NCBI GenBank assembly: GCA_031430575.1
Contig: JANPBT010000025.1
Coordinates: 1 to 54,985, forward strand
Length of the DNA: 54,985 nt
Direction: 5' to 3'
From: JANMDS01 sp031430575
GTDB lineage: Bacteria; Pseudomonadota; Gammaproteobacteria; Burkholderiales; Casimicrobiaceae
The position numbers and the translations under genes were made by a program. Numbering within the stretch: position 1 is the stretch's first letter; each line of letters starts with the position of its first letter. A model generated the notes under the pieces. It did not search any database, was not told the origin of the DNA, and saw nothing but the letters and a program-made list of their open reading frames with translations. This document shows positions 1 through 7,555 of this stretch, one piece after another.

Positions 1-25
1 TGATCCTGCCCCGGATTCACGGACA

Positions 26-883
26 CTAAGTTAGTTGGTTCTCGAACTGCTCAGGCGAGCGGTAGTTCAAAGCGGAGTGTAGTCGCTCGCGGTTGTAGTA
101 GAGCTCAATCCACTTAAACACCTCGGCTCTGGCTTGATCACGTGTTTCGAATCGGGTTGTGTACACACACTCCACTTTCAAGCTCTTGAACGTGCTCTCC
201 ATTGCCGCATTGTCCCAACAGTTTGCCCGCCTGCTCATCGACTGGACCATCCGGTACTTAGCGAGCAGTGCGCAATACACAGCGCTTGCGTACTGCACGC
301 CTCGATCCGAATGCACGATGAGCCCGGGCTTAGGAGCACGCGTTAGATACGCCATGGTCAGTGCATCGCACACCAATTGCGCCTTCATCCGATCGCTCAT
401 AGACCAACCCACAATGCGCCGAGTACCCAAATCGAGCACGCACGCCAGGTACAGCCAGCCTTGGCCGGTGGCAATGTAGGTGATATCGCACACCCAGGCC
501 CAATTGGGCGTGCCTGGTTCGAACTGTCGATTCAGTACGTTGGGCGCAATCGGCATATTATGGTTCGAATCGGTGGTGTTTCGGTAAGGGCGTCGGTACA
601 GTGCACGCAAGCCCTGCCGATTCAAACTATTGCGTACCCGCTCTGAGCTCACGCGTATGCCTTGACGCTTTAACTCGCGCATGATGCGTGGCCTGCCGTA
701 GCGGGCGTGGTGAGCGCTGTGCAGGCTCGCCACTTGGGTGTCGAGCAGTGCATTGGCTTGGGCGCGCTCGCTGGGCGCACGGACTCGCCAGTCGTAGTAG
801 CCGCTGTGCGATACGGCCAATACCTTGCACATGCGTCGAATCTCGAACTCGTCTCGGTTATCTGCAATCCAGGCGTACTTCAC
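26..883 (-). CDS. IS3-family transposase OrfB (DDE integrase domain)
   Basis: This is the catalytic half of the transposase, 285 residues. An N-terminal HTH_21-like region (YGRPRIMRELKRQG) is followed by an rve integrase core. The DDE acidic residues sit in WVCDITYI (first Asp), VHSDRGVQY (second Asp) and NAAMESTFKSLK (Glu). The GTG start overlaps the orfA stop by four bases (GTGA). The frame is open upstream through a T7 run at 913-919 (A7 on the coding strand), so the active protein is probably an OrfAB fusion made by -1 frameshifting, as is established for IS3 elements. No truncation is visible. Confidence 0.93.
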   Translation of the reverse strand: MKYAWIADNRDEFEIRRMCKVLAVSHSGYYDWRVRAPSERAQANALLDTQVASLHSAHHARYGRPRIMRELKRQGIRVSSERVRNSLNRQGLRALYRRPYRNTTDSNHNMPIAPNVLNRQFEPGTPNWAWVCDITYIATGQGWLYLACVLDLGTRRIVGWSMSDRMKAQLVCDALTMAYLTRAPKPGLIVHSDRGVQYASAVYCALLAKYRMVQSMSRRANCWDNAAMESTFKSLKVECVYTTRFETRDQARAEVFKWIELYYNRERLHSALNYRSPEQFENQLT

Positions 884-1266
884 TTCGATTCCCTTGCAAA
901 GTACGCCGCCGCTTTTTTTAGTATGGCCAAGTCCGCCTGAGAATCAGCCAACCTTCGCTTTAGATCAGCATTTTCTTGCGCTAAAACCTGACTACGTACA
1001 ACTTGCCTAGGTGACAAACCCGATGCCTTGCCAGCGGGCGTGCGCTTTACGCTCGTAGCGGTATCGGTCACACCCAAAGCTCGCCCCGAGACGCTACTTG
1101 CCTGTTTGTCCACCGCCTCGGCCTTAAGCCAATTCCACAAGCTCGACTCGGGCATTCCAAGGCGCATGGCCGCTTCATTGCCACCGATGGACCTTCCCAA
1201 CGCCATTGCCTGCGCCTTGAACTCAGCGGTATACCGCCGATTCGCTATCCCTTTTTTCCTTGCCAT
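880..1266 (-). CDS. IS3-family transposase OrfA (helix-turn-helix)
   Basis: A 128-residue DNA-binding partner of the transposase. The N-terminal part (RRYTAEFKAQAMALGRSIGGNEAAMRLGMPESSLWNWLKA) is a typical HTH_Tnp_1 domain. A leucine-zipper-like stretch near the end (VLAQENADLKRRLADSQADLAILKKA) fits the multimerisation region of IS3 OrfA. Its coding strand contains CTAAAAAAAGC shortly before the stop, a likely slippery site. It overlaps orfB by 4 bases. Confidence 0.9.
   Translation of the reverse strand: MARKKGIANRRYTAEFKAQAMALGRSIGGNEAAMRLGMPESSLWNWLKAEAVDKQASSVSGRALGVTDTATSVKRTPAGKASGLSPRQVVRSQVLAQENADLKRRLADSQADLAILKKAAAYFARESK
913..919 (-). promoter_or_regulatory. Candidate -1 programmed frameshift site
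   Basis: The minus strand reads A7 (CTA AAA AAA GCG in the orfA frame). Slipping back one base enters the orfB frame, which is open from here to the orfB start. This is the usual arrangement for IS3 OrfAB production. Confidence 0.6.
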
Positions 1267-1346
1267 CTTCTATATTCCTTTCATACCCAAAATTATCCAA
1301 CATTTGGTGTACGTGGAATCGGGGCAGGATCAGTCTCTAAAAGGGC

Positions 1347-1393
1347 AAATTTGCGCCGCAGGTATTATTAGGTTTTGCGTGAAAAATCGTAGG
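1347..1393. repeat. Interspersed repeat, R orientation, inside a 47-bp direct repeat
   Basis: Bases 1347-1365 are a copy of the interspersed repeat (one core mismatch, TTGCGCCGCAGGTAT). The similarity continues to 1393 and recurs at 2243-2289, with 43 of 47 bases identical, including TTTGCGTGAAAAATCGTAGG. The two copies bracket the lipoprotein gene in direct orientation. Confidence 0.8.
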
Positions 1394-1434
1394 CAGCATT
1401 CATAACGCAGCCATTTCAGCGGTTGGTCTGCGCC

Positions 1435-1604
1435 ATGCGCAAGGCAAAGATCGCATTCTGCGATTTTGAGGTTGAAGTGCGTTATAAACGTACCTTACGC
1501 GAGCCCAAAGGCTTTCGGCGCATTTTTTTGCCTTAAAGAGCGCGACGTAGTGTTGACAGGCTTCATTAATTTCGCGCGCACAGGCGAAGTGCGCCGTTTG
1601 TGTT
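1435..1604 (+). pseudogene. Possible RelE/HigB-like toxin remnant, frameshifted
   Basis: From the ATG at 1435 the reading is MRKAKIAFCDFEVEVRYKRT and onward to FRRIFLP, with a stop at 1534. At the T7 run (1523-1529) the neighbouring frame continues as FFCLKERDVVLTGFINFARTG to a stop near 1604. Joined, the sequence resembles the central strand pattern of HigB/RelE toxins (FRRIFFxLKERDxVLxGF). It is too short for a whole toxin (normally about 90-110 residues) and has no visible antitoxin. It may be a decayed gene or chance. Confidence 0.3.
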
Positions 1605-1611
1605 GAACCTA

Positions 1612-1956
1612 TTAGTACAAAACGAGTGATGTCTCAAACCAATGCGACACCGCGCGATCCTCGTTCAACATAAACATGACGAAGAGCTTACCCCGATGAT
1701 TCCAAAGCGCGCCTTTGCTTTGAGAGTCGACTAAATAGCAACCCGCGCCTCGGCAATGCTCCTCATGGCCGTTTGATCGGGCAAATGCGCGGACGGTTTC
1801 GGATGCAGCGCCCTTCAGCGTTGACGCAACGACCTGATCCCAATAGGCTTTGCGTGCATCAAAATTAGAGCAACTCGTGCACGACAGCGTAACCAACGCG
1901 CACGCGACTATAAATTTGAAGCGAGAGTTTCGTAAATTGTTTATTGACGGCTGCAT
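1612..1956 (-). CDS. Small putative lipoprotein
   Basis: I do not recognise the family. From the chosen start (MQPSINNLRNSRFKFIVACA) there is a basic n-region, a hydrophobic stretch and a lipobox-like LSCTSC, as in outer-membrane or periplasmic lipoproteins. The mature part is about 85 residues with two further cysteines (HCRGAGC) that could form a disulfide. An upstream ATG at 2004 would add 16 residues that do not look like a signal peptide. It lies alone between two 47-bp direct repeats. Confidence 0.5.
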   Translation of the reverse strand: MQPSINNLRNSRFKFIVACALVTLSCTSCSNFDARKAYWDQVVASTLKGAASETVRAFARSNGHEEHCRGAGCYLVDSQSKGALWNHRGKLFVMFMLNEDRAVSHWFETSLVLY

Positions 1957-2178
1957 CGACAATCTTTCTTTTGAACATACACATTTCAAAACCACAGGGC
2001 GCAAATCGATTGCGCCGCAACATCAAAATCACGCTCCGATCAACCCCGCGATTTGCGCATCACAAAACCTTGCTGCGAGGAAGAGCCTGAATCGCTCTCG
2101 TGCACTCCGTCATTCAACCGCAAGCCTAAAGTCTGTGCGCTTACCTTACTTACACCCGTTATCCGGCGCGTAGGCGGA

Positions 2179-2261
2179 ATACCTGCGGCGCAGATTTCCC
2201 TGTTTTTAGCCTGTTTTGCACACACTGAGTTTCCAATAAGGTAAATCTGCGCCGCAGGTAT
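2179..2261. repeat. Inverted pair of the interspersed repeat
   Basis: F copy at 2179-2197 and R copy at 2243-2261, separated by 45 bases. Each is a full match to the consensus. The right copy is part of the 47-bp direct repeat (2243-2289). The rest of 2005-2365 shows no convincing gene. Confidence 0.85.
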
Positions 2262-2287
2262 TTTTGGGATTTGCGTGAAAAATCGTA

Positions 2288-2308
2288 GGGTGTAATCGTA
2301 TTACACCC
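2288..2308. terminator. Hairpin downstream of the parA-like gene
   Basis: GGGTGTAAT-CGT-ATTACACCC is a perfect 9-bp stem with a 3-base loop. Read on the minus strand it follows the parA-like stop (2366) and is followed by TACGATTTTT, which fits a weak intrinsic terminator. Confidence 0.45.
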
Positions 2309-2365
2309 AATCTAGATTTTTGTGGCAACACTGAATTGGGCTCTAAAGACTAAACCTGTCCATCC

Positions 2366-3388
2366 TTAGAGTTTTGTGACCATGTTGTTCACCGCAGTTT
2401 GCGCGTTATCCAAGTAGTCTTGCTTCACCGCAACTCGATGACCGTTAATGCTTTGCTTCCCGACTTGTAAGGCTGAAAAAGGAAGGCCCTTCGCGAAGGC
2501 AACTACTCCAGTGGTTTGAAAATCACGAATATCAACAAATCCTTCAGACACTTTTTCGAACGAAAATATTTCAGGATTTGTTTTGAGTAGTGTTCCTATG
2601 TCGTCCTCAATCGCTGCAATGACCGCCGCATAGGCAGACGCTGGCCCCATGTACTGAGTCAATCGATTCTTTGCGATAAGGTGAACCTTCGGCAAAGAAC
2701 GATTTGCAGCGCGTAATTTGTTTGCGAACGCATAGGCAGCATAAATCTCGGATGGAAGCTTAAGTCCGTAGACAAGCGAAAACGCATTCTGAATCGCTCG
2801 CCGCGAGGAGTCGTCAGCCATTACAGGGAGGACCAATTTGTCCACTGCCGAAAGTGCAATTTGTGTGTAGATTGAAAAACTCGGATTGCAATCAATGAAC
2901 ACAACATCAAACGAATTTTCAATTTGATCCAGGAAATCGCTCAGCCAGTCTATTACGGTAATCCAAGTATCGGATCCAGGAATCTGGTTATTGGCAAGCG
3001 TGTTGATTGCTGTAGCTTGCAACTCCAGTAAAGGATCTCCACAAACAAGAGAAATATTTTCTGGTATGGCTTTATTGATCTTATAGGGTGCCGTTATGAA
3101 ATCCGGCGCATTGAAAATAGGCGTCTGGTAAGGAGACGGAAGCCGTAGTTGGAAGTAACCACCAATACTACAGCGTGGCATCAAACCCTGTTGCTGTAGA
3201 AGTTTTTCACTCCCCTTGTTGTTTAGTCCCCCTAGGAGGAGCTCTGAAAGATTTGCCTGAGGACAAACATCGACAACAAGCACTCTTTCTTTGGGATGAA
3301 TTTGTGCATAGCGAGTGAGGCACTGAAAGGCTAGGCTTGTTTTCCCAGTTCCCCCCTTGTTGTTCCAAAACGCATATTTCTTCTTCAT
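2366..3388 (-). CDS. Orphan ParA/AAA_31-family ATPase
   Basis: A cytoplasmic P-loop ATPase of 340 residues. The start is set at MKKKYAFWNNKGGTGKT, since the 14 residues upstream lie in an AT-rich leader. The deviant Walker A (NNKGGTGKTS), the VLVVDVCPQANLSELL motif and the switch region (DVVFIDCNPSFS) are diagnostic of ParA/Soj proteins that move plasmids, chromosomes or protein complexes. No ParB or centromere-like array is visible nearby, so the partner is unknown. It is visibly AT-richer than its neighbours and lies in a stretch lacking the interspersed repeat, both signs of acquisition. It may be a plasmid remnant or a defence ATPase. Confidence 0.8.
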   Translation of the reverse strand: MKKKYAFWNNKGGTGKTSLAFQCLTRYAQIHPKERVLVVDVCPQANLSELLLGGLNNKGSEKLLQQQGLMPRCSIGGYFQLRLPSPYQTPIFNAPDFITAPYKINKAIPENISLVCGDPLLELQATAINTLANNQIPGSDTWITVIDWLSDFLDQIENSFDVVFIDCNPSFSIYTQIALSAVDKLVLPVMADDSSRRAIQNAFSLVYGLKLPSEIYAAYAFANKLRAANRSLPKVHLIAKNRLTQYMGPASAYAAVIAAIEDDIGTLLKTNPEIFSFEKVSEGFVDIRDFQTTGVVAFAKGLPFSALQVGKQSINGHRVAVKQDYLDNAQTAVNNMVTKL

Positions 3389-3430
3389 GATGATTGCCAA
3401 AGTTAATTTTGATATCGAAATATAGCACAC

Positions 3431-3456
3431 ATAGACATAAATTTGTCTATAATAGA
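3431..3456. promoter_or_regulatory. Candidate operator or promoter upstream of the parA-like gene
   Basis: ATAGACA-TAAATT-TGTCTAT is an inverted repeat with perfect 7-bp arms (3431-3450), followed by a further half-site AATAGAC. It lies about 45 bases upstream of the ATPase start in AT-rich DNA with TATAAT-like hexamers. ParA proteins often bind their own promoters, but the binding protein here is unknown. Confidence 0.35.
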
Positions 3457-3542
3457 CTTATTAACGTCTTTTTTGGACGCCATATTGTCAAAAATGCAGA
3501 TAGGAGGGATTCGCACGAAAACCGCTTCTCGCCCCAAACCAC

Positions 3543-3977
3543 TTAACCCTTCAAAACAGTCACCTTCGACCGCTTCAACAATTTCCGAAAATCTCGATCA
3601 AACGTCACAAGATGCCCGTTCGATGCGGTAACTGTCGCCGCAATCCACGCATCGGGAATCGCGTTTCCCGCGAGCGCTTTTTCGTTGCAGAGCTGTTTGA
3701 AATCACTCCACCGCGCTTGGGCGTCAAGCAACGAGACATTCGGTAGCGCAAGCAAAGCATCGATATGCGAAGTCGCCGCAGCAATCGTGCTGGGTGCGTT
3801 GAATATTTTGGGGTGAGTCACGATACGCAGAAACCCGCTGACGACAACGGGAAGCAAGAAAATGGGGCGCTCGGCGGTTGCGGCCTGAATCGCGCCAAGC
3901 CACCATGTTTTCGCCTCTGCATAGTGCGTATGATCCGAGCGCGCGGCGGCAACAACGAGGTTAACGTCGGGAATCAC
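3543..3977 (-). CDS. vapC: VapC-family PIN-domain toxin
   Basis: A PIN-domain ribonuclease toxin of 144 residues. The first acidic position is in MIPDVNLVVAA; the central SGFLRIVTHPKIF motif is typical of the VapC branch that has Gly where others have Glu; the C-terminal acids are in NAIPDAWIAATV and LVTFDRDFRKLL. Together these form the Mg-binding pocket. Its start overlaps the stop of the antitoxin gene by four bases (ATGA), the usual coupling in vapBC operons. The target RNA cannot be read from the sequence. Confidence 0.88.
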   Translation of the reverse strand: MIPDVNLVVAAARSDHTHYAEAKTWWLGAIQAATAERPIFLLPVVVSGFLRIVTHPKIFNAPSTIAAATSHIDALLALPNVSLLDAQARWSDFKQLCNEKALAGNAIPDAWIAATVTASNGHLVTFDRDFRKLLKRSKVTVLKG

Positions 3978-4213
3978 TCGTCCATCGCATCGAGCATTGC
4001 GCGATTGCTTTTCGGATCAATGCCCGGCCGCATCCCGCCCTTGCCCACCATAACGGGGAGCGTTGCGCGCCACGTCGAAGGTTTTTTTTCGATTGCCGCG
4101 AGGCGCATGGATAAGCCCTCTTCTATCAAGCGAGTAAGCGTCGTGCGTTGAAGCGCAGCGACTGCTTTTGCGGACACGAGCAAATTGTCTTGAATATCGA
4201 GCGTGGTTTTCAT
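3974..4213 (-). CDS. vapB: VapB-type antitoxin
   Basis: A 79-residue antitoxin. The start is set at MKTTLDIQDNLL because that begins the beta-strand of a ribbon-helix-helix fold. An upstream ATG at 4312 would place the operator inside the gene. The N-terminus (MKTTLDIQDNLLVSAKAVAA, then TLTRLIEEGL) resembles the DUF2191/VapB DNA-binding domain, and the acidic C-terminus would neutralise VapC. It precedes vapC with a 4-base overlap. Autoregulation is likely through the palindrome at 4223-4240. Confidence 0.85.
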   Translation of the reverse strand: MKTTLDIQDNLLVSAKAVAALQRTTLTRLIEEGLSMRLAAIEKKPSTWRATLPVMVGKGGMRPGIDPKSNRAMLDAMDE

Positions 4214-4222
4214 GAAAATTAG

Positions 4223-4240
4223 TATACAGAAATCTGTATA
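4223..4240. promoter_or_regulatory. vapBC operator palindrome
   Basis: TATACAGA-AA-TCTGTATA is an 18-bp palindrome with perfect 8-bp arms, 9 bases upstream of the vapB start. It contains a TATA-like -10 sequence, so binding would block the promoter. This is the standard position for VapB autoregulation. Confidence 0.65.
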
Positions 4241-4378
4241 ATTTAAATCGACATGCCAATAATCTGGTTTGCCCGATAGATCGGTAGCGTGTGCGCACGA
4301 GCGTTTATTCAAGACGTAGACTTACGCCAACGCGCCGGTGCGCACAAAAACGGGTGCCCGCCCTACAAAAAGACCCAC

Positions 4379-4446
4379 ACCTGCGGCGCAGATTGAGCAG
4401 ATTTCAACCAATATCGCTCAAAATGCACCCTTTTTGCGCCGCTGGT
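4379..4446. repeat. Interspersed repeat, F copy plus degenerate R copy
   Basis: A good F copy is at 4379-4394 (ACCTGCGGCGCAGATT). A degenerate inverted partner is at 4431-4446 (TTTTTGCGCCGCTGGTA). The pair lies in the leader between vapBC and icd. The gene-free stretch 4214-4532 otherwise holds only the vapBC operator. Confidence 0.75.
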
Positions 4447-4532
4447 ACGTTAATGGGGGCTCTGTCGCGGTTGGACTAAACTTTCTGGCTACCTCGATTC
4501 CTCTCCGCTACCGGCATTTGAGCCCCCACACC

Positions 4533-5747
4533 ATGGCAAAAATTAAAGTCAAAAATCCTGTGGTCGAGATGGACGGCGATGAAATGACCCGCATCATTTG
4601 GCAGCGCATTCGCGAAAAGCTGATCTTGCCATACCTTGATATCGACCTGAAATATTTCGATCTGGGCATTGAGCACCGCGACGCAACTAACGATCAGGTT
4701 ACGGTTGATGCCGCGATGGCGACCAAGCAATATGGCGTCGCCGTGAAATGCGCGACGATTACGCCGGATGAGGCTCGGGTTAAAGAATTCAATTTAAAGC
4801 AAATGTGGAAAAGCCCAAACGGGACGATCCGCAATATTTTGGATGGCACGATTTTCCGCGAGCCCATTATTTGCAAAAACGTGCCGCGTTTGGTCGGGCA
4901 CTGGAATTTGCCGGTGGTGGCCGCCCGCCACGGCTTTGGCGATCAGTATCGCGCGACCGATATGCAATTCCCCGGCACTGGCACGCTCACGATGAGCTTC
5001 CAGCCTGCCGATGGTAGCGCACCGATTACACGCGAAGTCTTTAAAGCGCCGGGCCCAGGCATTGCGATGGCAATGTACAACTTAGATGAATCGATCAAAG
5101 GCTTTGCTCGCGCGTGCTTCACCTATGGTTTGCAGCGCAACTACACGGTGTATTTATCCACCAAAAACACGATTTTGAAAATTTACGATGGTCGCTTCAA
5201 GAATATTTTTGAAGAGATCTACAACGCAGATTTCAAAGCGAAGTTTGAGGCAAAAGGCTTAACCTACGAACACCGCTTAATCGACGATATGGTCGCATCG
5301 AACATGAAGTGGAACGGCGGCTATCTGTGGGCGCTGAAAAACTACGACGGTGATGTGCAATCAGACACCATTGCCCAAGGCTATGGCTCGCTGGGCTTGA
5401 TGACCTCCGTGCTCATGAGCCCGGATGGCAAAACAGTGGAATCGGAAGCCGCGCACGGCACGGTAACGCGCCACTACCGGATGCACCAGCAAGGCAAGCC
5501 CACTTCGACCAATCCGATCGCCTCGATCTACGCGTGGACGCGCGGCCTCATCGCGCGCGGCCGTATGGACGAAACGCCGGCGGTGGTGAAATTTGCTGAG
5601 CTGCTTGAGAAGGTCTGCGTTGATGTTGTGGAATCAGGCAAGATGACCAAAGACTTAGCGATTTTGATTCGCCCCGATCATCCGTATCTCTTAACCGATG
5701 AGTTTTTAGATGCGATTGATGAAGCGATGAAAAAGCAAATGGCCTAA
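4533..5747 (+). CDS. icd: NADP-dependent isocitrate dehydrogenase, eukaryotic-type
   Basis: Oxidative decarboxylation of isocitrate to 2-oxoglutarate with NADP, in the TCA cycle (cytoplasm). The protein is 404 residues. It starts MAKIKVKNPVVEMDGDEMTR, the N-terminus of the homodimeric type II class (like mitochondrial IDH2), not of the E. coli type. The substrate-loop motif KSPNGTIRNILDGTIFREPI and the late motif EAAHGTVTRHYRMHQQG are clear. The reading frame extends upstream to 4338, but that segment is repeat-containing leader. It is followed by its own hairpin terminator. Confidence 0.95.
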   Translation: MAKIKVKNPVVEMDGDEMTRIIWQRIREKLILPYLDIDLKYFDLGIEHRDATNDQVTVDAAMATKQYGVAVKCATITPDEARVKEFNLKQMWKSPNGTIRNILDGTIFREPIICKNVPRLVGHWNLPVVAARHGFGDQYRATDMQFPGTGTLTMSFQPADGSAPITREVFKAPGPGIAMAMYNLDESIKGFARACFTYGLQRNYTVYLSTKNTILKIYDGRFKNIFEEIYNADFKAKFEAKGLTYEHRLIDDMVASNMKWNGGYLWALKNYDGDVQSDTIAQGYGSLGLMTSVLMSPDGKTVESEAAHGTVTRHYRMHQQGKPTSTNPIASIYAWTRGLIARGRMDETPAVVKFAELLEKVCVDVVESGKMTKDLAILIRPDHPYLLTDEFLDAIDEAMKKQMA

Positions 5748-5760
5748 GGCTCGCGTCTGG

Positions 5761-5788
5761 TTTTCTACCCTGCAAGTGGGGTAGAAAA
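5761..5788. terminator. icd intrinsic terminator
   Basis: TTTTCTACCC-TGCAAGTG-GGGTAGAAAA is a perfect 10-bp stem with an 8-base loop, 13 bases after the icd stop. The AT-rich base of the stem supplies U-tract-like ends in both directions. Confidence 0.65.
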
Positions 5789-5793
5789 TCTAG

Positions 5794-5868
5794 ATACCTG
5801 CGGCGCAGAATTGGCTATTTCTGAGCCTATTTTCTGCTCAAAAATAGCCAAATCTGCGCCGCAGGTAT
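5794..5868. repeat. Inverted pair with extended 33-bp arms
   Basis: The arms are 5794-5826 and 5836-5868 with a 9-base loop. Each arm is the interspersed repeat plus an inner extension (TTGGCTATTTCTGAGC against GCTCAAAAATAGCCAA), with 2 mismatches over 33 bp. It is the largest hairpin in the window. In the gene-free stretch 5748-6170, I see nothing supportable from 5869 to 6170. Confidence 0.85.
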
Positions 5869-6170
5869 TACGCAGCTATTACAAAAAGCGCAGAATCGAC
5901 GGTCGCAAACGGGCTCGCTTGCGCCACTCTATCGGCATCGACGCGCATTCACACCAGCAGCGCGCTAACTGGCGCGCGTCAGGCTTGCGCTTGCAATCTC
6001 GGCAGGCAACGCTTGGCAGGATTGCGTGACGTGCCACGTCGTCTGAGTATCGCCCGCAAATTTCGCCCGCTCGCGACAAAACTGATTGAAGCCGTCGGCT
6101 AAAAATCTGCATCGCTTTTGGCTTGCTCGCCGAACTTCTGAGATTGCCCGCCCTGATTTAAGGAATTGCC

Positions 6171-7505
6171 ATGCCCCATCGCGCCGTATTTTCCCCTCCA
6201 AAATCTCGCCCCGCAGCCGCAGCTGCAGCGGTTGCGCTTTGCGTGATCGCGCTCGCGCTGCCGCAACCGGCCAATACCCAGACCGCTGCGGTGTCCAATC
6301 TGAGCACGATCTGGTGGGTGCCGACCGAATCGGGCTGGGGCTTAAATCTCAACGAGCAAGGCGGGCGCATTTTTGGTGCGTGGTTTACCTATGCCGATGA
6401 TGGCCGCGCGCTTTGGCTTTACGTGCCTGAATTTAAAAAGCAAGCAAACGGCTCTTGGCTTGGCGCGATTTACCGCACCACGGGCACCGCCTTTGACAAA
6501 ATCTCAGGGCCCGCCGCCGCGACCAACGCCGAAGTGGGCACGGCAACCCTTGTGCCCAACGCCGATGGCTCGCTGCAATTTCGCTATACGCTGGGCACCG
6601 TGGTGCAAGAAAAGCGGGTGGAGCGCTTCGCCTTTAGTGCTCAGAAAACGATCTGCACCAGCACGACCGCGGCCCGCACGGGTGCTACGAATTACCAAGA
6701 TATTTGGTTCAACGACGCCGAGCCGGGCTGGGGCATTAATCTCGTGCATCAGGGCGGCACGATTTTCGCTGCTTGGTATACCTACCGCGCTGATGGGCAG
6801 CCGCAGTGGCTCTCGGCCTCGCTGCAGGCCACAAGCGGCGCAGCGATGCCTACGTTTGCAGGCGATATGGTGCGCTTTGCCGGTCAGCCACTGGCGCAAA
6901 TCAACGGCGCACCGGCTACGATTGGCGCGGCGCAAACGGTCGGTATTTTGCAATTCACCTTCAACAACGGCGAAACCGCGATGATGCGCTACACCCTCGA
7001 TGGCATCACCCAGACTAAGCCGATCAAGCGCTTCGTTTTCGGCACGCCGACAACCCTTTGCGAGAACGAAATCATCGCCCCGCCGCCCAGTGCTGCGCCA
7101 CCGATTGAGCCGGGCGCTCTAAATGCCTGGCTGCAAGCGGGAAGCTACGTAAGCTGGGCCGCAGAGACGGCGATTCACCCCGCGGGCGGCCCGCACCCGA
7201 CCAATATTCGCTCCTACGCCAATGCGCCGCTGGAAGCCGCAATGCGCGCGGGCGCGACGACATTTCCAGTCGATTCAGCAACGGTTAAAGAGCTCTACAC
7301 CGCGAGCAACCAAATTTACGGCTGGGCGGTGAGCCTGAAAACCCAAGCCAATGCCGACGGCGGGCGCGGCTGGTATTGGTATGAAGTGCTCAACAAAACG
7401 CCGGGCGCAGCGCCGGTCGTTTCCGCCAATGGCTTCGGCGGCTGCACCGGCTGCCATGCAGCGGGCACAGATTTCGTACGCACCCGTTTCCCATTCCAGA
7501 AATAG
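6171..7505 (+). CDS. Secreted protein with tandem WG-type repeats and a C-terminal haem motif
   Basis: A 444-residue exported protein. The N-terminus has an Ala-rich signal peptide ending near PQPANTQT. Two homologous modules follow: IWWVPTESGWGLNLNEQGG at about residues 43-165 and IWFNDAEPGWGINLVHQGG at about 180-300, each continuing into an aromatic beta pattern (GAWFTYADDGRALWL, AAWYTYRADGQPQWL). The last 130 residues include GWYWYEVLN and GGCTGCHAAGTDFVRT, a CXXCH c-type haem site placed as in cytochrome P460-like proteins. This suggests a periplasmic redox protein. The substrate is unknown, and I cannot name the N-terminal repeat family. Confidence 0.75.
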   Translation: MPHRAVFSPPKSRPAAAAAAVALCVIALALPQPANTQTAAVSNLSTIWWVPTESGWGLNLNEQGGRIFGAWFTYADDGRALWLYVPEFKKQANGSWLGAIYRTTGTAFDKISGPAAATNAEVGTATLVPNADGSLQFRYTLGTVVQEKRVERFAFSAQKTICTSTTAARTGATNYQDIWFNDAEPGWGINLVHQGGTIFAAWYTYRADGQPQWLSASLQATSGAAMPTFAGDMVRFAGQPLAQINGAPATIGAAQTVGILQFTFNNGETAMMRYTLDGITQTKPIKRFVFGTPTTLCENEIIAPPPSAAPPIEPGALNAWLQAGSYVSWAAETAIHPAGGPHPTNIRSYANAPLEAAMRAGATTFPVDSATVKELYTASNQIYGWAVSLKTQANADGGRGWYWYEVLNKTPGAAPVVSANGFGGCTGCHAAGTDFVRTRFPFQK

Positions 7506-7518
7506 CGCTTATTGGCAA

Positions 7519-7537
7519 ATACCTGCGGCGCAGATTT
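7519..7537. repeat. Interspersed repeat, F orientation
   Basis: A full consensus match in the short gap between the convergent haem-motif gene and the AsnC-type regulator. Confidence 0.85.
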
Positions 7538-7555
7538 GATGCTTTTTAGCGGTTT

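Larger units (their letters stand above)
1..1332 (-). mobile_element. IS3-family insertion sequence, complete
   Basis: The element is bounded by imperfect terminal inverted repeats. Bases 1-26 start TGATCCTGCCCCGGATTC, and the reverse complement of 1307-1332 starts TGATCCTGCCCCGATTCC, with about 3 mismatches in 26. The ends are TG...CA, as in the IS3 family. It carries two overlapping genes on the minus strand, orfA and orfB. Both look intact, so it may be functional. The left end coincides with the window edge, so a target duplication cannot be checked. Confidence 0.9.

Noticed and set aside
2040..2225. Small minus-strand open frame of 61 codons
   Set aside because: It contains the repeat pair and has no domain or convincing start.
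4338..4532. N-terminal extension of icd by 65 residues
   Set aside because: The extension spans repeat copies and has no targeting logic in a bacterium; MAKIKVKNP is the family start.
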